Made by a program: the position numbers and the translations under genes
Shown: piece by piece, positions 27,760 through 35,348 of the stretch
Layout: each line of letters starts with the position of its first letter
Position numbering within the stretch: position 1 is the stretch's first letter
The notes under the pieces: model-generated
The model's input: the letters and a program-made list of their open reading frames with translations, nothing else
Databases searched by the model: none
What the model was told of the DNA's origin: nothing
Assembly: GCF_947501905.1 (NCBI RefSeq)
Contig: NZ_CANMXL010000003.1
Location: 434,001-498,000 of the forward strand
Source: an uncultured Winogradskyella sp.
Lineage (GTDB): Bacteria; Bacteroidota; Bacteroidia; Flavobacteriales; Flavobacteriaceae
Direction of reading: 5' to 3'
DNA length: 64,000 nt

Positions 27760-28365
27760 TTATGATTGATTTTTTGTGATAAATTGATTTAATATTTTAA
27801 AGCCATTTTCTGTTACTATGGCTCTAAGATGATATTCTAAAAAGTTCTCCATTAAATATTCCATATTAAACTTTTCTTTAGGGAAAATAACTTCGTCCTT
27901 TATACCTGTCATCCCATTAAAATAAAGTCGCGAAATAAATTCTACATCTATATTCTCTCTAAATAATTTGGTTTCAATTCCTTTTTCTAGACTTTCAGAT
28001 ACAGATTCGTGCATCTTGTCAAATTGCTTAGATTTTAATGCGTCATGTATAGCTGGATAATACTTTTTAAGTTGGTATTGAGGTGAAGCTTTCTCATTTT
28101 TTAAATGTTGCATTACAAACATTTTTATAGAATAAAGCTCTTCTATTGGATTAAGGGCGTTATCACATATATCATCTATTCCATCACAAATAGTGTCAAA
28201 AAGATAAAATGTAACGGCTTCTACTAACTTGGTTTTATTACTAAAATGGACATAAATAGTTTTTTTAGATATGCCCATTTCGTTAGCAATATCGTCCATT
28301 GTAACGCTCTTAAAACCAAGGTTAAGAAAAAGGTCTGTAGCTCTATATATTATTTTTTCTTTCAT
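27760..28365 (-). CDS. TetR/AcrR family transcriptional regulator
   Basis: A 201-residue repressor. The N-terminal helix-turn-helix is clear: ATDLFLNLGFKSVTMDDIANEMGISKKTIYVHFSNKTKLVEAV (residues 9-51). The C-terminal helical domain, which would bind the inducer, is divergent. It is the first gene of the efflux operon and very probably its autorepressor: an inverted repeat GGAAACT-N14-AGTTTCC at 28390-28417 overlaps the operon's -7 box. Ligand unknown. Confidence 0.92.
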   Translation of the reverse strand: MKEKIIYRATDLFLNLGFKSVTMDDIANEMGISKKTIYVHFSNKTKLVEAVTFYLFDTICDGIDDICDNALNPIEELYSIKMFVMQHLKNEKASPQYQLKKYYPAIHDALKSKQFDKMHESVSESLEKGIETKLFRENIDVEFISRLYFNGMTGIKDEVIFPKEKFNMEYLMENFLEYHLRAIVTENGFKILNQFITKNQS

Positions 28366-28389
28366 AATTCAGAGCACAAAAATACATCA

Positions 28390-28417
28390 GGAAACTTTAA
28401 ATACAAAAATAGTTTCC
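28390..28417 (-). promoter_or_regulatory. candidate TetR operator overlapping the efflux operon promoter
   Basis: GGAAACT (28390-28396) and AGTTTCC (28411-28417) form a perfect 7-bp inverted repeat with a 14-base spacer. The minus-strand -7 box TATTTTTG (28411-28404) lies inside it, 39 bases before the TetR start codon. Binding would block initiation. Confidence 0.55.
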
Positions 28418-28449
28418 AAAGTTTTAATGATTTTTTAACATTCATAATG

Positions 28450-28481
28450 TTGAGTTTAAGTCTATTGAAATCCTATTTTTG
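28450..28481 (+). promoter_or_regulatory. promoter of the polyprenyl synthetase gene, four bases before ATG
   Basis: TTG at 28450-28452, a 21-base spacer and TATTTTTG at 28474-28481, followed by TGTT and ATG at 28486. The predicted transcript starts at the start codon. Confidence 0.55.
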
Positions 28482-28485
28482 TGTT

Positions 28486-29460
28486 ATGAATAATATTACG
28501 ACCTACCAAACTTCGTTTACTGAGTATTTAGATAGTTATATTAAAGAGCGTCATCCAAAAAACCTATACGACCCTGTAAATTATATTCTTAATCTAGGCG
28601 GAAAACGCTTAAGACCAGTTTTAACCTTATTAGCCTGTGATTGTTTTGGGAGTGATTATAATAAAGCTCTAGATGCAGCTTTGAGTATTGAAGTTTTTCA
28701 TAATTTTTCTTTGGTCCATGACGATATTATGGATGATGCACCACTAAGAAGAGGTGAGCAAACCGTGCATGAAAAATGGGATATTAATACAGGCATACTC
28801 TCTGGTGATGTTATGTTGATTATGGCCTATCAATTATTTGAAAATTATAAACCTGAAACTTTTCGGGCATTGGCAAGATTATTTAGCAAAACAGCTACTG
28901 AAGTTTGTGAAGGTCAGCAATATGATGTGGATTTTGAAACTCGTGATGACGTTTCAATACCAGAATACCTAAAAATGATTGAATATAAAACAGCTGTATT
29001 AGTTGGAGGAGCAATGAAAATGGGAGCTATAGTAGCAGAAGCATCTGAAGAAGACCAAGATGCTATCTATGATTTTGGACGCTTTTTGGGAATAGCTTTT
29101 CAGTTACAAGACGATTATCTTGATGCCTTTGGTAATCCAGAAACTTTTGGAAAACAGGTTGGTGGCGATATTATTGAAAATAAAAAAACATACTTATATC
29201 TCAAAGCTATGGAATTTGCTTCTGCGGATAATAAAACTAAATTACAAGATTGGTTTTCTTCTCAGCCAGAAGATGCTTCACAAAAAATAGAAGACGTAAA
29301 AAAGATATTTACTGAAACTGGAGCTAAAGCAACCACAAAAGAGGCCGTTGAGCAATATACAGAGAAAGCATTTTCTTTATTAAAAATGCTAAATATCTCT
29401 GAAGAGAAAAAACAAGTACTTAAGCAATTTGGACTAGGTCTGATGACAAGAAAAGTGTAA
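28486..29460 (+). CDS. polyprenyl (isoprenyl) diphosphate synthase
   Basis: A 324-residue trans-isoprenyl diphosphate synthase, elongating allylic diphosphates with isopentenyl diphosphate. The start at ATG 28486 is chosen because an upstream extension to 28246 would run through the divergent TetR gene and promoter. GGKRLRPVLTLLAC (residues 37-50), the first Asp-rich motif HDDIMDDAPLRRG (near 78-90) and the second FQLQDDYLDAFGN (near 205-217) are intact. Chain length cannot be set with confidence: farnesyl or geranylgeranyl, or longer for menaquinone side chains. The next gene overlaps its stop (TAATG). Confidence 0.92.
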   Translation: MNNITTYQTSFTEYLDSYIKERHPKNLYDPVNYILNLGGKRLRPVLTLLACDCFGSDYNKALDAALSIEVFHNFSLVHDDIMDDAPLRRGEQTVHEKWDINTGILSGDVMLIMAYQLFENYKPETFRALARLFSKTATEVCEGQQYDVDFETRDDVSIPEYLKMIEYKTAVLVGGAMKMGAIVAEASEEDQDAIYDFGRFLGIAFQLQDDYLDAFGNPETFGKQVGGDIIENKKTYLYLKAMEFASADNKTKLQDWFSSQPEDASQKIEDVKKIFTETGAKATTKEAVEQYTEKAFSLLKMLNISEEKKQVLKQFGLGLMTRKV

Positions 29461-29807
29461 TGCAATTACCAACAAATTTTGAAGACTTAATCGAAGAGGT
29501 AAATGGATTAAAACTTTATAAAAGATTAATCCTTCAACTTAATAAAGACTTGCTATATGCAAATATAGATTTAGGCTTTGATAATGAAGTTTTACCAACC
29601 AGTTTGAAGTTGATTTTACAAGAAGAGGTTTATAATCTTATTCAGAATAAATTTTCAGACTATCTTAATTTGCTTTACATCGTTGATGTCTCTGAAGCTA
29701 AAGTCAGAAATATAGAGAGCAACAATACCGTAAAACTTTCAGAAGACATCACATTTTTAATTTTGCAACGTGAGTGGCAAAAGGTTTGGTATAAAGCCAA
29801 TTATTAG
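29460..29807 (+). CDS. conserved hypothetical protein coupled to the polyprenyl synthetase gene
   Basis: A 115-residue soluble protein whose ATG overlaps the stop of the polyprenyl synthetase gene (TAATG), so it is translationally coupled. No signal peptide or membrane segment. It looks mostly helical with a central acidic stretch (LLYANIDLGFDNEVLPTSLKLILQEEVYNLIQNKFSDYLNLLYIVDVSE). I recognise no domain. The tight coupling suggests a role tied to isoprenoid metabolism, but this is inference only. Confidence 0.7.
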   Translation: MQLPTNFEDLIEEVNGLKLYKRLILQLNKDLLYANIDLGFDNEVLPTSLKLILQEEVYNLIQNKFSDYLNLLYIVDVSEAKVRNIESNNTVKLSEDITFLILQREWQKVWYKANY

Positions 29808-29811
29808 GAGT

Positions 29812-29848
29812 GTTTTGGTGACTGAGCCTGTCGAAGTCAAAACCAAAA
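29812..29848. repeat. REP-like hairpin element, copy 2
   Basis: GGTGACTGAGCCTGTCGAAGTCA resembles the copy at 17321-17357, with flanking arms GTTTTGGT/ACCAAAAC. It forms a hairpin between the convergent genes ending at 29807 and 29837, and it supplies the stop codon and last few codons of the second. Confidence 0.6.
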
Positions 29849-30349
29849 CCTCACAAAAGGCAACCACGGGTCTGCGTATATACTTTCATCCTCATCATAG
29901 AGCACATCATATCTAACACCAAAAGTGACATTTCCTGTTCGGTAACCAACTCCTAAAAACAAAGCTGTTGCCCAAAAATTATCTCTTGTATTTGATGAAA
30001 ATTGAGAGTCAAAATCGGTATTAACATTTACTTGTTCTAACTCAGCAGAAACTTGAACTTCTGGAAAAGGGTTAGTTAAAGCAATTATACTACCACCCAA
30101 AATGGTTGATTTAAAAACATTTCTTTGACTACTGTAACTTCCATTAAGACCCAAACCTGCAGAAAAATAAGGATTAAAATCATAGATGGCTTGGGGTGCT
30201 AATGTCCCGCTAAAAAAGCCATCGCCAAAGTTTAAGCCAATACCACCTCCAAATCTAACGTTACTCCAAAAATTTGAACTTTGATTTTCTTGAGAAAAAC
30301 TAATGAGACTAAAAAAAACAAATGCAATATTCAAAAAAAATGATTTCAT
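29837..30349 (-). CDS. outer-membrane beta-barrel protein next to sucA
   Basis: A 170-residue exported barrel protein. Start at ATG 30349 (MKSFFLNIAFVFFSLISFSQ) gives a clean signal peptide; ATG 30355 is also possible. Alternating strands follow: VRFGGGIGLNFGDG, FSAGLGLNGSYSSQRNV, LFLGVGYRTGNVTFGVRYDVLYD, ending PFVRFWF with an aromatic C-terminus. Homologues next to sucA in Flavobacteriia are often labelled alpha-ketoglutarate decarboxylase, apparently by transfer from the neighbouring gene. Nothing here supports an enzyme. The 3' end lies within a REP-like repeat. Confidence 0.75.
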   Translation of the reverse strand: MKSFFLNIAFVFFSLISFSQENQSSNFWSNVRFGGGIGLNFGDGFFSGTLAPQAIYDFNPYFSAGLGLNGSYSSQRNVFKSTILGGSIIALTNPFPEVQVSAELEQVNVNTDFDSQFSSNTRDNFWATALFLGVGYRTGNVTFGVRYDVLYDEDESIYADPWLPFVRFWF

Positions 30350-30415
30350 ACTCATAAATTGGGTGAACAATGGTTATAAATATACTAAATGTGTTATAGA
30401 AAAACCTAAAAGTTG

Positions 30416-30423
30416 TACTTTTG
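30416..30423 (+). promoter_or_regulatory. -7 box upstream of sucA
   Basis: TACTTTTG matches TAnnTTTG and lies 39 bases before the sucA ATG. No convincing -33 element is seen. Confidence 0.4.
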
Positions 30424-30462
30424 CTTAAACTTTGTTGAAGCGATAACGTCTCAAAAAAACAA

Positions 30463-33222
30463 ATGGATAAATATTCCTTTCTTAACGCAGCACACACAGC
30501 ATATTTCGCTGATTTATACGATCAATATCTTAAAAATCCAGATTCAGTAGAACCAAGTTGGAGAGCTTTTTTTCAAGGTTACGATTTTGGCGCTGAAACC
30601 TATGGTCTAGAAGGTGAGATTATAGATGGCGTATCGACGCAAATTCCAGAACATGTTCAAAAAGAGTTTCAAGTAGTAAAACTTATTGATGGCTATAGAA
30701 GCAGAGGTCATTTATTTACAAAAACCAATCCTGTAAGAGCTAGACGCAAGTATGCACCAACTTTAGAGATTGAAAATTTTGGACTTTCTAAAAGTGACTT
30801 ATCAACTAAGTTTTCTGCTGGAGAAATTATAGGTTTAGGCTCAGCCACACTTCAAGAGATTATAGATCATTTAGAGCGCATTTATTGCGATTCTATAGGA
30901 GTGGAGTATATGTATATCCGCCAACCAGAAGAGATTGATTGGATTCAGAATAAACTCAATATTAATGATAATCATCCAAGGTTTTCAGCAGATGAGAAAA
31001 AGAATATTCTTAGAAAACTGAATGAAGCTGTTTCTTTTGAAACATTTTTGCATACAAAGTATGTTGGGCAAAAACGATTTTCTTTAGAAGGGAACGAATC
31101 TTTAATTCCAGCATTAGATGCCATGATAGAAAAGGCAGCAGATTATGGTGTTAAAGAGTTTGTAATGGGAATGGCGCATCGTGGACGATTAAGTACATTG
31201 ACCAATATTTTTGGTAAGTCTGCAAAAGATATTTTTAGTGAATTTGATGGAAAAGATTATGAAGAAAAAATCTTTGATGGTGATGTAAAATACCATTTGG
31301 GATGGACGAGTGATCGGGAAACAGATTCAGGAAAAAAAATAAATTTAAGTATTGCTCCAAATCCTTCACATTTAGAAACTGTTGGTGCAGTTGTTGAAGG
31401 GATTTCAAGAGCAAAACAAGATAGAAAAGAAATTGAGGACGCATCTCAAGTCCTACCAATTGTAGTCCATGGAGATGCAGCAATAGCTGGGCAAGGTTTA
31501 GTCTATGAGATTGTACAAATGGCACAGTTAGATGGCTACAAAACCAATGGGACTGTGCATATTGTGGTTAATAATCAAATTGGATTTACCACAAATTACC
31601 TAGATGGACGTTCTAGTACCTATTGTACAGATGTTGGTAAGGTTACTTTGTCTCCAGTGTTACATGTCAATGCAGATGATGCTGAGTCGGTAGTACACGC
31701 CATATTATTTGCATTAGATTTTAGAATGCAATTTAAACGTGACGTATTTATTGATCTATTAGGTTATAGAAAATATGGGCATAATGAAGGAGATGAACCT
31801 AAGTTTACACAACCTTTATTATACAAAGCTATTTCTAAGCATAAAAACCCTAGAGATATTTATGCTGCTAGATTAATTGCAGAAGGTGTTATTGACGATG
31901 GTCATGTCAAAAAAATTGAAAAAGAATACAAAGACCAACTTGAAGAAAAGTTAGTTGATTCTCGTAAGATTGAAAAGACTAAGATTTCGCCATTTATGCA
32001 AGAAGAATGGAAGAACTTCATTCGAGTTGATGAAAAGGAAATGGTAAAGTCTTCAGATACAACAGTGTCTAAAACGTTATTAAAAGACATCACAAAAACG
32101 ATTTCTAACTTACCAGAAGATAAAAAGTTTATTCGTAAGATTCAGCGTTTAGTAGAATCTCGACAGACGATGTTTGATGAAGATAGATTAGACTGGGCAA
32201 TGGCCGAGCATTTAGCTTATGGTTCATTATTATCTGAAGGATTTAATGTTCGTATTTCTGGTCAAGATGTAGAACGAGGAACATTCTCTCACAGACATGC
32301 CGTTGTTAAGGTAGAAGATAGTGAAGAAGAAATTATCTTACTTAAAAATGTAGCTAAGAATCAAGGGCAATTCAATATTTACAATTCGTTATTATCAGAA
32401 TACGGTGTTGTAGGTTTTGATTATGGTTATGCCATGGCTAGTCCAAATACTTTGACTATTTGGGAAGCACAATTCGGAGACTTTAGTAATGGTGCTCAAA
32501 TAATGATTGATCAGTACATCTCGTCAGGAGAAGATAAATGGAAAACGCAAAACGGATTGGTAATGTTATTACCTCATGGTTACGAAGGTCAAGGTGCGGA
32601 ACACTCTTCGGGTCGTATGGAACGTTACTTACAAGTCTGTGCAAAAGACAATATGTTTGTTGCAGATTGTACTACTCCTGCAAATATGTTCCACCTGCTA
32701 CGCAGACAGATGAAAGCTAATTACAGAAAGCCATTAGTGGTTTTTACTCCAAAAAGCTTACTACGTCATCCAAAAGTTGCGTCATCAGTAGAAGAGTTTG
32801 CTAATGGAACTTTCCAAATGTTAATTGACGACGAGAATGCTAAGTCAACAAAAGTAAAAACCTTAGTTTTTGTTACAGGTAAATTCTATTACGATTTGCT
32901 TGAAGAGCAAGAAAAATTAGGAAGAGATGATGTGGCATTGGTAAGAGTAGAACAGCTTTTCCCATTACCAATTGCAGATATTAATAAGGTACTTAAAAAG
33001 TACAAAAATGCAGATGATATCGTTTGGGCGCAAGAAGAGCCAAGAAACATGGGTGCTTATGGACATATGTTAATGCATCTTGAAGAAGCAAAACAATTTA
33101 GAGCTGCAACAAGAAGACCTTACGGTGCGCCTGCGGCGGGAAGTTCAGTACGATCAAAAATACGTCATCAACAAGTGATAGATTATGTTTTTGATAAAAC
33201 AAAAGACAATCAAAGAAAATAA
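30463..33222 (+). CDS. sucA: 2-oxoglutarate dehydrogenase E1 component
   Basis: A 919-residue thiamine-diphosphate decarboxylating subunit of the 2-oxoglutarate dehydrogenase complex in the TCA cycle. The N-terminus has the family's LDQYLKNPDSVEPSW-like segment, actually YDQYLKNPDSVEPSWRAFF (residues 18-36). Then come GMAHRGRLSTLTNIFGK (near 235), the ThDP/Mg motif HGDAAIAGQG...NNQIGFTT (near 335-375), and the C-terminal transketolase-like half with HGYEGQGAEHSSGRMERYLQ (near 705). Full length. sucB follows 41 bases downstream. Confidence 0.97.
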   Translation: MDKYSFLNAAHTAYFADLYDQYLKNPDSVEPSWRAFFQGYDFGAETYGLEGEIIDGVSTQIPEHVQKEFQVVKLIDGYRSRGHLFTKTNPVRARRKYAPTLEIENFGLSKSDLSTKFSAGEIIGLGSATLQEIIDHLERIYCDSIGVEYMYIRQPEEIDWIQNKLNINDNHPRFSADEKKNILRKLNEAVSFETFLHTKYVGQKRFSLEGNESLIPALDAMIEKAADYGVKEFVMGMAHRGRLSTLTNIFGKSAKDIFSEFDGKDYEEKIFDGDVKYHLGWTSDRETDSGKKINLSIAPNPSHLETVGAVVEGISRAKQDRKEIEDASQVLPIVVHGDAAIAGQGLVYEIVQMAQLDGYKTNGTVHIVVNNQIGFTTNYLDGRSSTYCTDVGKVTLSPVLHVNADDAESVVHAILFALDFRMQFKRDVFIDLLGYRKYGHNEGDEPKFTQPLLYKAISKHKNPRDIYAARLIAEGVIDDGHVKKIEKEYKDQLEEKLVDSRKIEKTKISPFMQEEWKNFIRVDEKEMVKSSDTTVSKTLLKDITKTISNLPEDKKFIRKIQRLVESRQTMFDEDRLDWAMAEHLAYGSLLSEGFNVRISGQDVERGTFSHRHAVVKVEDSEEEIILLKNVAKNQGQFNIYNSLLSEYGVVGFDYGYAMASPNTLTIWEAQFGDFSNGAQIMIDQYISSGEDKWKTQNGLVMLLPHGYEGQGAEHSSGRMERYLQVCAKDNMFVADCTTPANMFHLLRRQMKANYRKPLVVFTPKSLLRHPKVASSVEEFANGTFQMLIDDENAKSTKVKTLVFVTGKFYYDLLEEQEKLGRDDVALVRVEQLFPLPIADINKVLKKYKNADDIVWAQEEPRNMGAYGHMLMHLEEAKQFRAATRRPYGAPAAGSSVRSKIRHQQVIDYVFDKTKDNQRK

Positions 33223-33263
33223 TAAATAAAACTCAAATCAGAGCTTAAATAAATAAAAGAACG

Positions 33264-34478
33264 ATGATTTTAGAAATGAAAGTGCCTTCACCAGGCGAAT
33301 CAATTACTGAAGTAGAAATAGCAGAATGGTTAGTTGAAGATGGCGATTATGTAGAAAAAGACCAAGCCATTGCTGAGGTAGATAGTGACAAAGCAACATT
33401 AGAACTACCAGCGGAAGTAAGCGGAACAATTACGCTAAAAGCAGAAGAAGGTGATGCTGTTGAAGTTGGTGCTGTAGTGTGTTTAATAGACACTAGTGCT
33501 GCAAAACCTGAAGGGAGCTCTGATGAAACTCTAAAAGAAGAGAAGAAAGAAGCTGCAACTAAAAAAGAAGCGTCAAAACCAGCAGAGGAATCTAAAACTT
33601 ACGCTACAGGAACACCAAGTCCTGCAGCTAAGAAAATATTAGACGAAAAAGGCATTGATGCTAAATCTGTATCAGGAACTGGACGTGATGGACGTATAAC
33701 TAAAGATGATGCTGTTAATGCTGTACCGTCAATGGGTACACCATCAGGAGGAAATCGTGGAACATCACGAAGTAAGATGTCAATGTTACGTCGTAAGGTT
33801 GCTGAGCGTTTAGTAGAGGCAAAGAATACTACAGCTATGTTAACTACGTTTAACGAAGTTGATATGTCACCCATATTCGATTTGCGTAAACAATACAAAG
33901 AAGATTTTAAAGCTAAGCATGGTGTAAGTCTTGGGTTTATGAGTTTCTTTAGTTTGGCTGTTGTTAGAGCATTGCAATTATATCCAGCGGTTAACTCTAT
34001 GATAGATGGCAAAGAAATGTTATCGTACGATTTTGTAGATATTAGTATTGCAGTTTCTGGGCCAAAAGGATTAATGGTACCAGTTATAAGAAATGCTGAA
34101 AACTTATCTTTCAGAGGTGTAGAGTCAGAAGTAAAACGATTAGCATTAAGAGCTAGAGATGGAAAAATCACTGTGGATGAAATGACAGGTGGAACCTTCA
34201 CCATTTCTAATGGTGGTGTTTTTGGTAGTATGTTATCTACACCAATTATTAACCCTCCTCAAAGTGGAATTTTAGGGATGCACAATATTGTTGAACGACC
34301 TGTAGCTATAGATGGCAAAGTAGAGATTAGACCAATAATGTTTGTTGCGTTGTCTTACGATCATAGAATTATTGACGGTAAAGAATCCGTAGGGTTCTTA
34401 GTTGCGGTAAAAGAAGCACTAGAAAATCCTATAGAATTATTAATGGATAATAATATTAAGAAGGCACTGGAGTTATAA
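33264..34478 (+). CDS. sucB: dihydrolipoyl succinyltransferase, 2-oxoglutarate dehydrogenase E2
   Basis: A 404-residue core subunit that transfers the succinyl group from lipoate to CoA. Lipoyl domain at residues 1-76 with the modified lysine in [12 protein letters not shown] (near residue 42); an Ala/Lys/Glu-rich linker; the E3/E1-binding peripheral domain ([19 protein letters not shown]...[10 protein letters not shown], about 112-150); and the catalytic domain from about 170, with active-site [12 protein letters not shown] near residue 373. One lipoyl domain, as usual for SucB. It is co-transcribed with sucA and followed by an intrinsic terminator. Confidence 0.97.
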   Translation: MILEMKVPSPGESITEVEIAEWLVEDGDYVEKDQAIAEVDSDKATLELPAEVSGTITLKAEEGDAVEVGAVVCLIDTSAAKPEGSSDETLKEEKKEAATKKEASKPAEESKTYATGTPSPAAKKILDEKGIDAKSVSGTGRDGRITKDDAVNAVPSMGTPSGGNRGTSRSKMSMLRRKVAERLVEAKNTTAMLTTFNEVDMSPIFDLRKQYKEDFKAKHGVSLGFMSFFSLAVVRALQLYPAVNSMIDGKEMLSYDFVDISIAVSGPKGLMVPVIRNAENLSFRGVESEVKRLALRARDGKITVDEMTGGTFTISNGGVFGSMLSTPIINPPQSGILGMHNIVERPVAIDGKVEIRPIMFVALSYDHRIIDGKESVGFLVAVKEALENPIELLMDNNIKKALEL

Positions 34479-34501
34479 ACTCAATAATCATATTAAAAAG
34501 T

Positions 34502-34537
34502 AAAAGCGCAATTCCCCCAAATTGCGCTTTTGTTTTT
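34502..34537 (+). terminator. intrinsic terminator of sucAB
   Basis: AAAAGCGCAAT (34502-34512) and ATTGCGCTTTT (34521-34531) form an 11-bp stem with a short C-rich loop, followed by a T run. Confidence 0.85.
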
Positions 34538-34572
34538 AGATACCCTTATACCTAAAGCTAACTAAACTAAAA

Positions 34573-34668
34573 TTAACTAAAAAAAATAACAGAGATATTA
34601 GCTGTAATTATAGCAACAGTACTTACAATTAGAAGTAACACAAATATTTTACTGTTATTGTTTTTCAT
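34573..34668 (-). CDS. possible 31-residue single-pass membrane peptide
   Basis: ATG at 34668, stop at 34573. The product MKNNNSKIFVLLLIVSTVAI...ends in IFFS and is one hydrophobic segment after a polar, positively charged start: a typical small membrane-protein layout. It lies in the 426-base gap between sucB and the retropepsin gene, after the sucAB terminator. The remaining part of the gap (34680-34904) shows no other open frame of note, only AT-rich sequence and the dyad at 34754-34767. Coding is plausible but unproven. Confidence 0.35.
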   Translation of the reverse strand: MKNNNSKIFVLLLIVSTVAIITANISVIFFS

Positions 34669-34753
34669 ACTAATTAATAGTCTCTCTGTAAAACTATAAA
34701 TTGCTTTAATTGTTAGCTAAGGTAAATTTCCGAATAATTTTTCAAATATTTAT

Positions 34754-34767
34754 ACGTAGAAATACGT
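34754..34767. promoter_or_regulatory. short dyad ACGTA-GAAA-TACGT
   Basis: A perfect 5-bp inverted repeat around a 4-base centre in otherwise AT-rich intergenic DNA, 86 bases upstream of the possible small gene at 34573-34668. It could be a regulator site; nothing more can be said. Confidence 0.3.
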
Positions 34768-34904
34768 GCTTTTTATTTTTTTTAAAATTTGTAAAAAATT
34801 GAAAGTCAAATGTTTACGAAAAAACAGATTTTTTTGTGCAAAAAAATCCTTCTTATTTGTCAAAAAACCAATTTTAGAATTGTAGAGATTAAAATGAAGA
34901 GTTA

Positions 34905-35348
34905 TTAAAGTTTTAGGTAAAGGTATTTTTTATCATAGTCAATGATGCCTTTCCCTTTTTTTAGAATATCAGCACCTATGATTCCATCAACTTTATCAGC
35001 ATTATGGTTTACCAAACCTTCATTAACATGAGTAAGATTAAATAGAACTAAAGCAATGCGTTGCTTTTTCCATTTACCAATTTTTACTGTATTAGATTTT
35101 GAGAGTTTTGTATCCATGCCAGAAGCTCCAGCACCAACGGCTTTTATTTCAGAATCTACAACTTTAAGATTAAACTGTTCAATAGCTTCAAAGCCAACAC
35201 AACTACTTGATGCGCCAGTATCTAAAATAAATCGCCCTTTTACACCATTAATTGTTGCTCTAATTTCAAAATGATTGGTTTTTGTGAGCTTCAGTTTTAT
35301 TTTAGAATAGCCTTTTGACGTCAAAAAATCTTTAAGTGTCATTTGCAT
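34905..35348 (-). CDS. retropepsin-like aspartyl protease
   Basis: A 147-residue protein without a signal peptide. RFILDTGASSSCVG (residues 39-52) has the catalytic Asp-Thr-Gly flap motif, and VDGIIGADIL near 122-131 is the conserved hydrophobic-Gly segment behind the active site. Only one DTG is present, so it must dimerise as retroviral proteases do. Starts are Met1 at 35348 or Met3 at 35342. It overlaps the end of the CHAT protease gene by 11-17 bases, so the two proteins are translationally coupled. Two different proteases in one operon is unusual. It is the last gene of the 39899-34905 operon. Confidence 0.85.
   Translation of the reverse strand: MQMTLKDFLTSKGYSKIKLKLTKTNHFEIRATINGVKGRFILDTGASSSCVGFEAIEQFNLKVVDSEIKAVGAGASGMDTKLSKSNTVKIGKWKKQRIALVLFNLTHVNEGLVNHNADKVDGIIGADILKKGKGIIDYDKKYLYLKL

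Noticed and set aside
28246..28485. 80-codon N-terminal extension of the polyprenyl synthetase
   Set aside because: It runs through the TetR gene and the promoter/operator region, and the family starts at the ATG at 28486.
33599..34204. 201-codon open frame antisense to sucB
   Set aside because: sucB is certain on the other strand; the product has no recognisable domain and no ribosome site or conservation argument.
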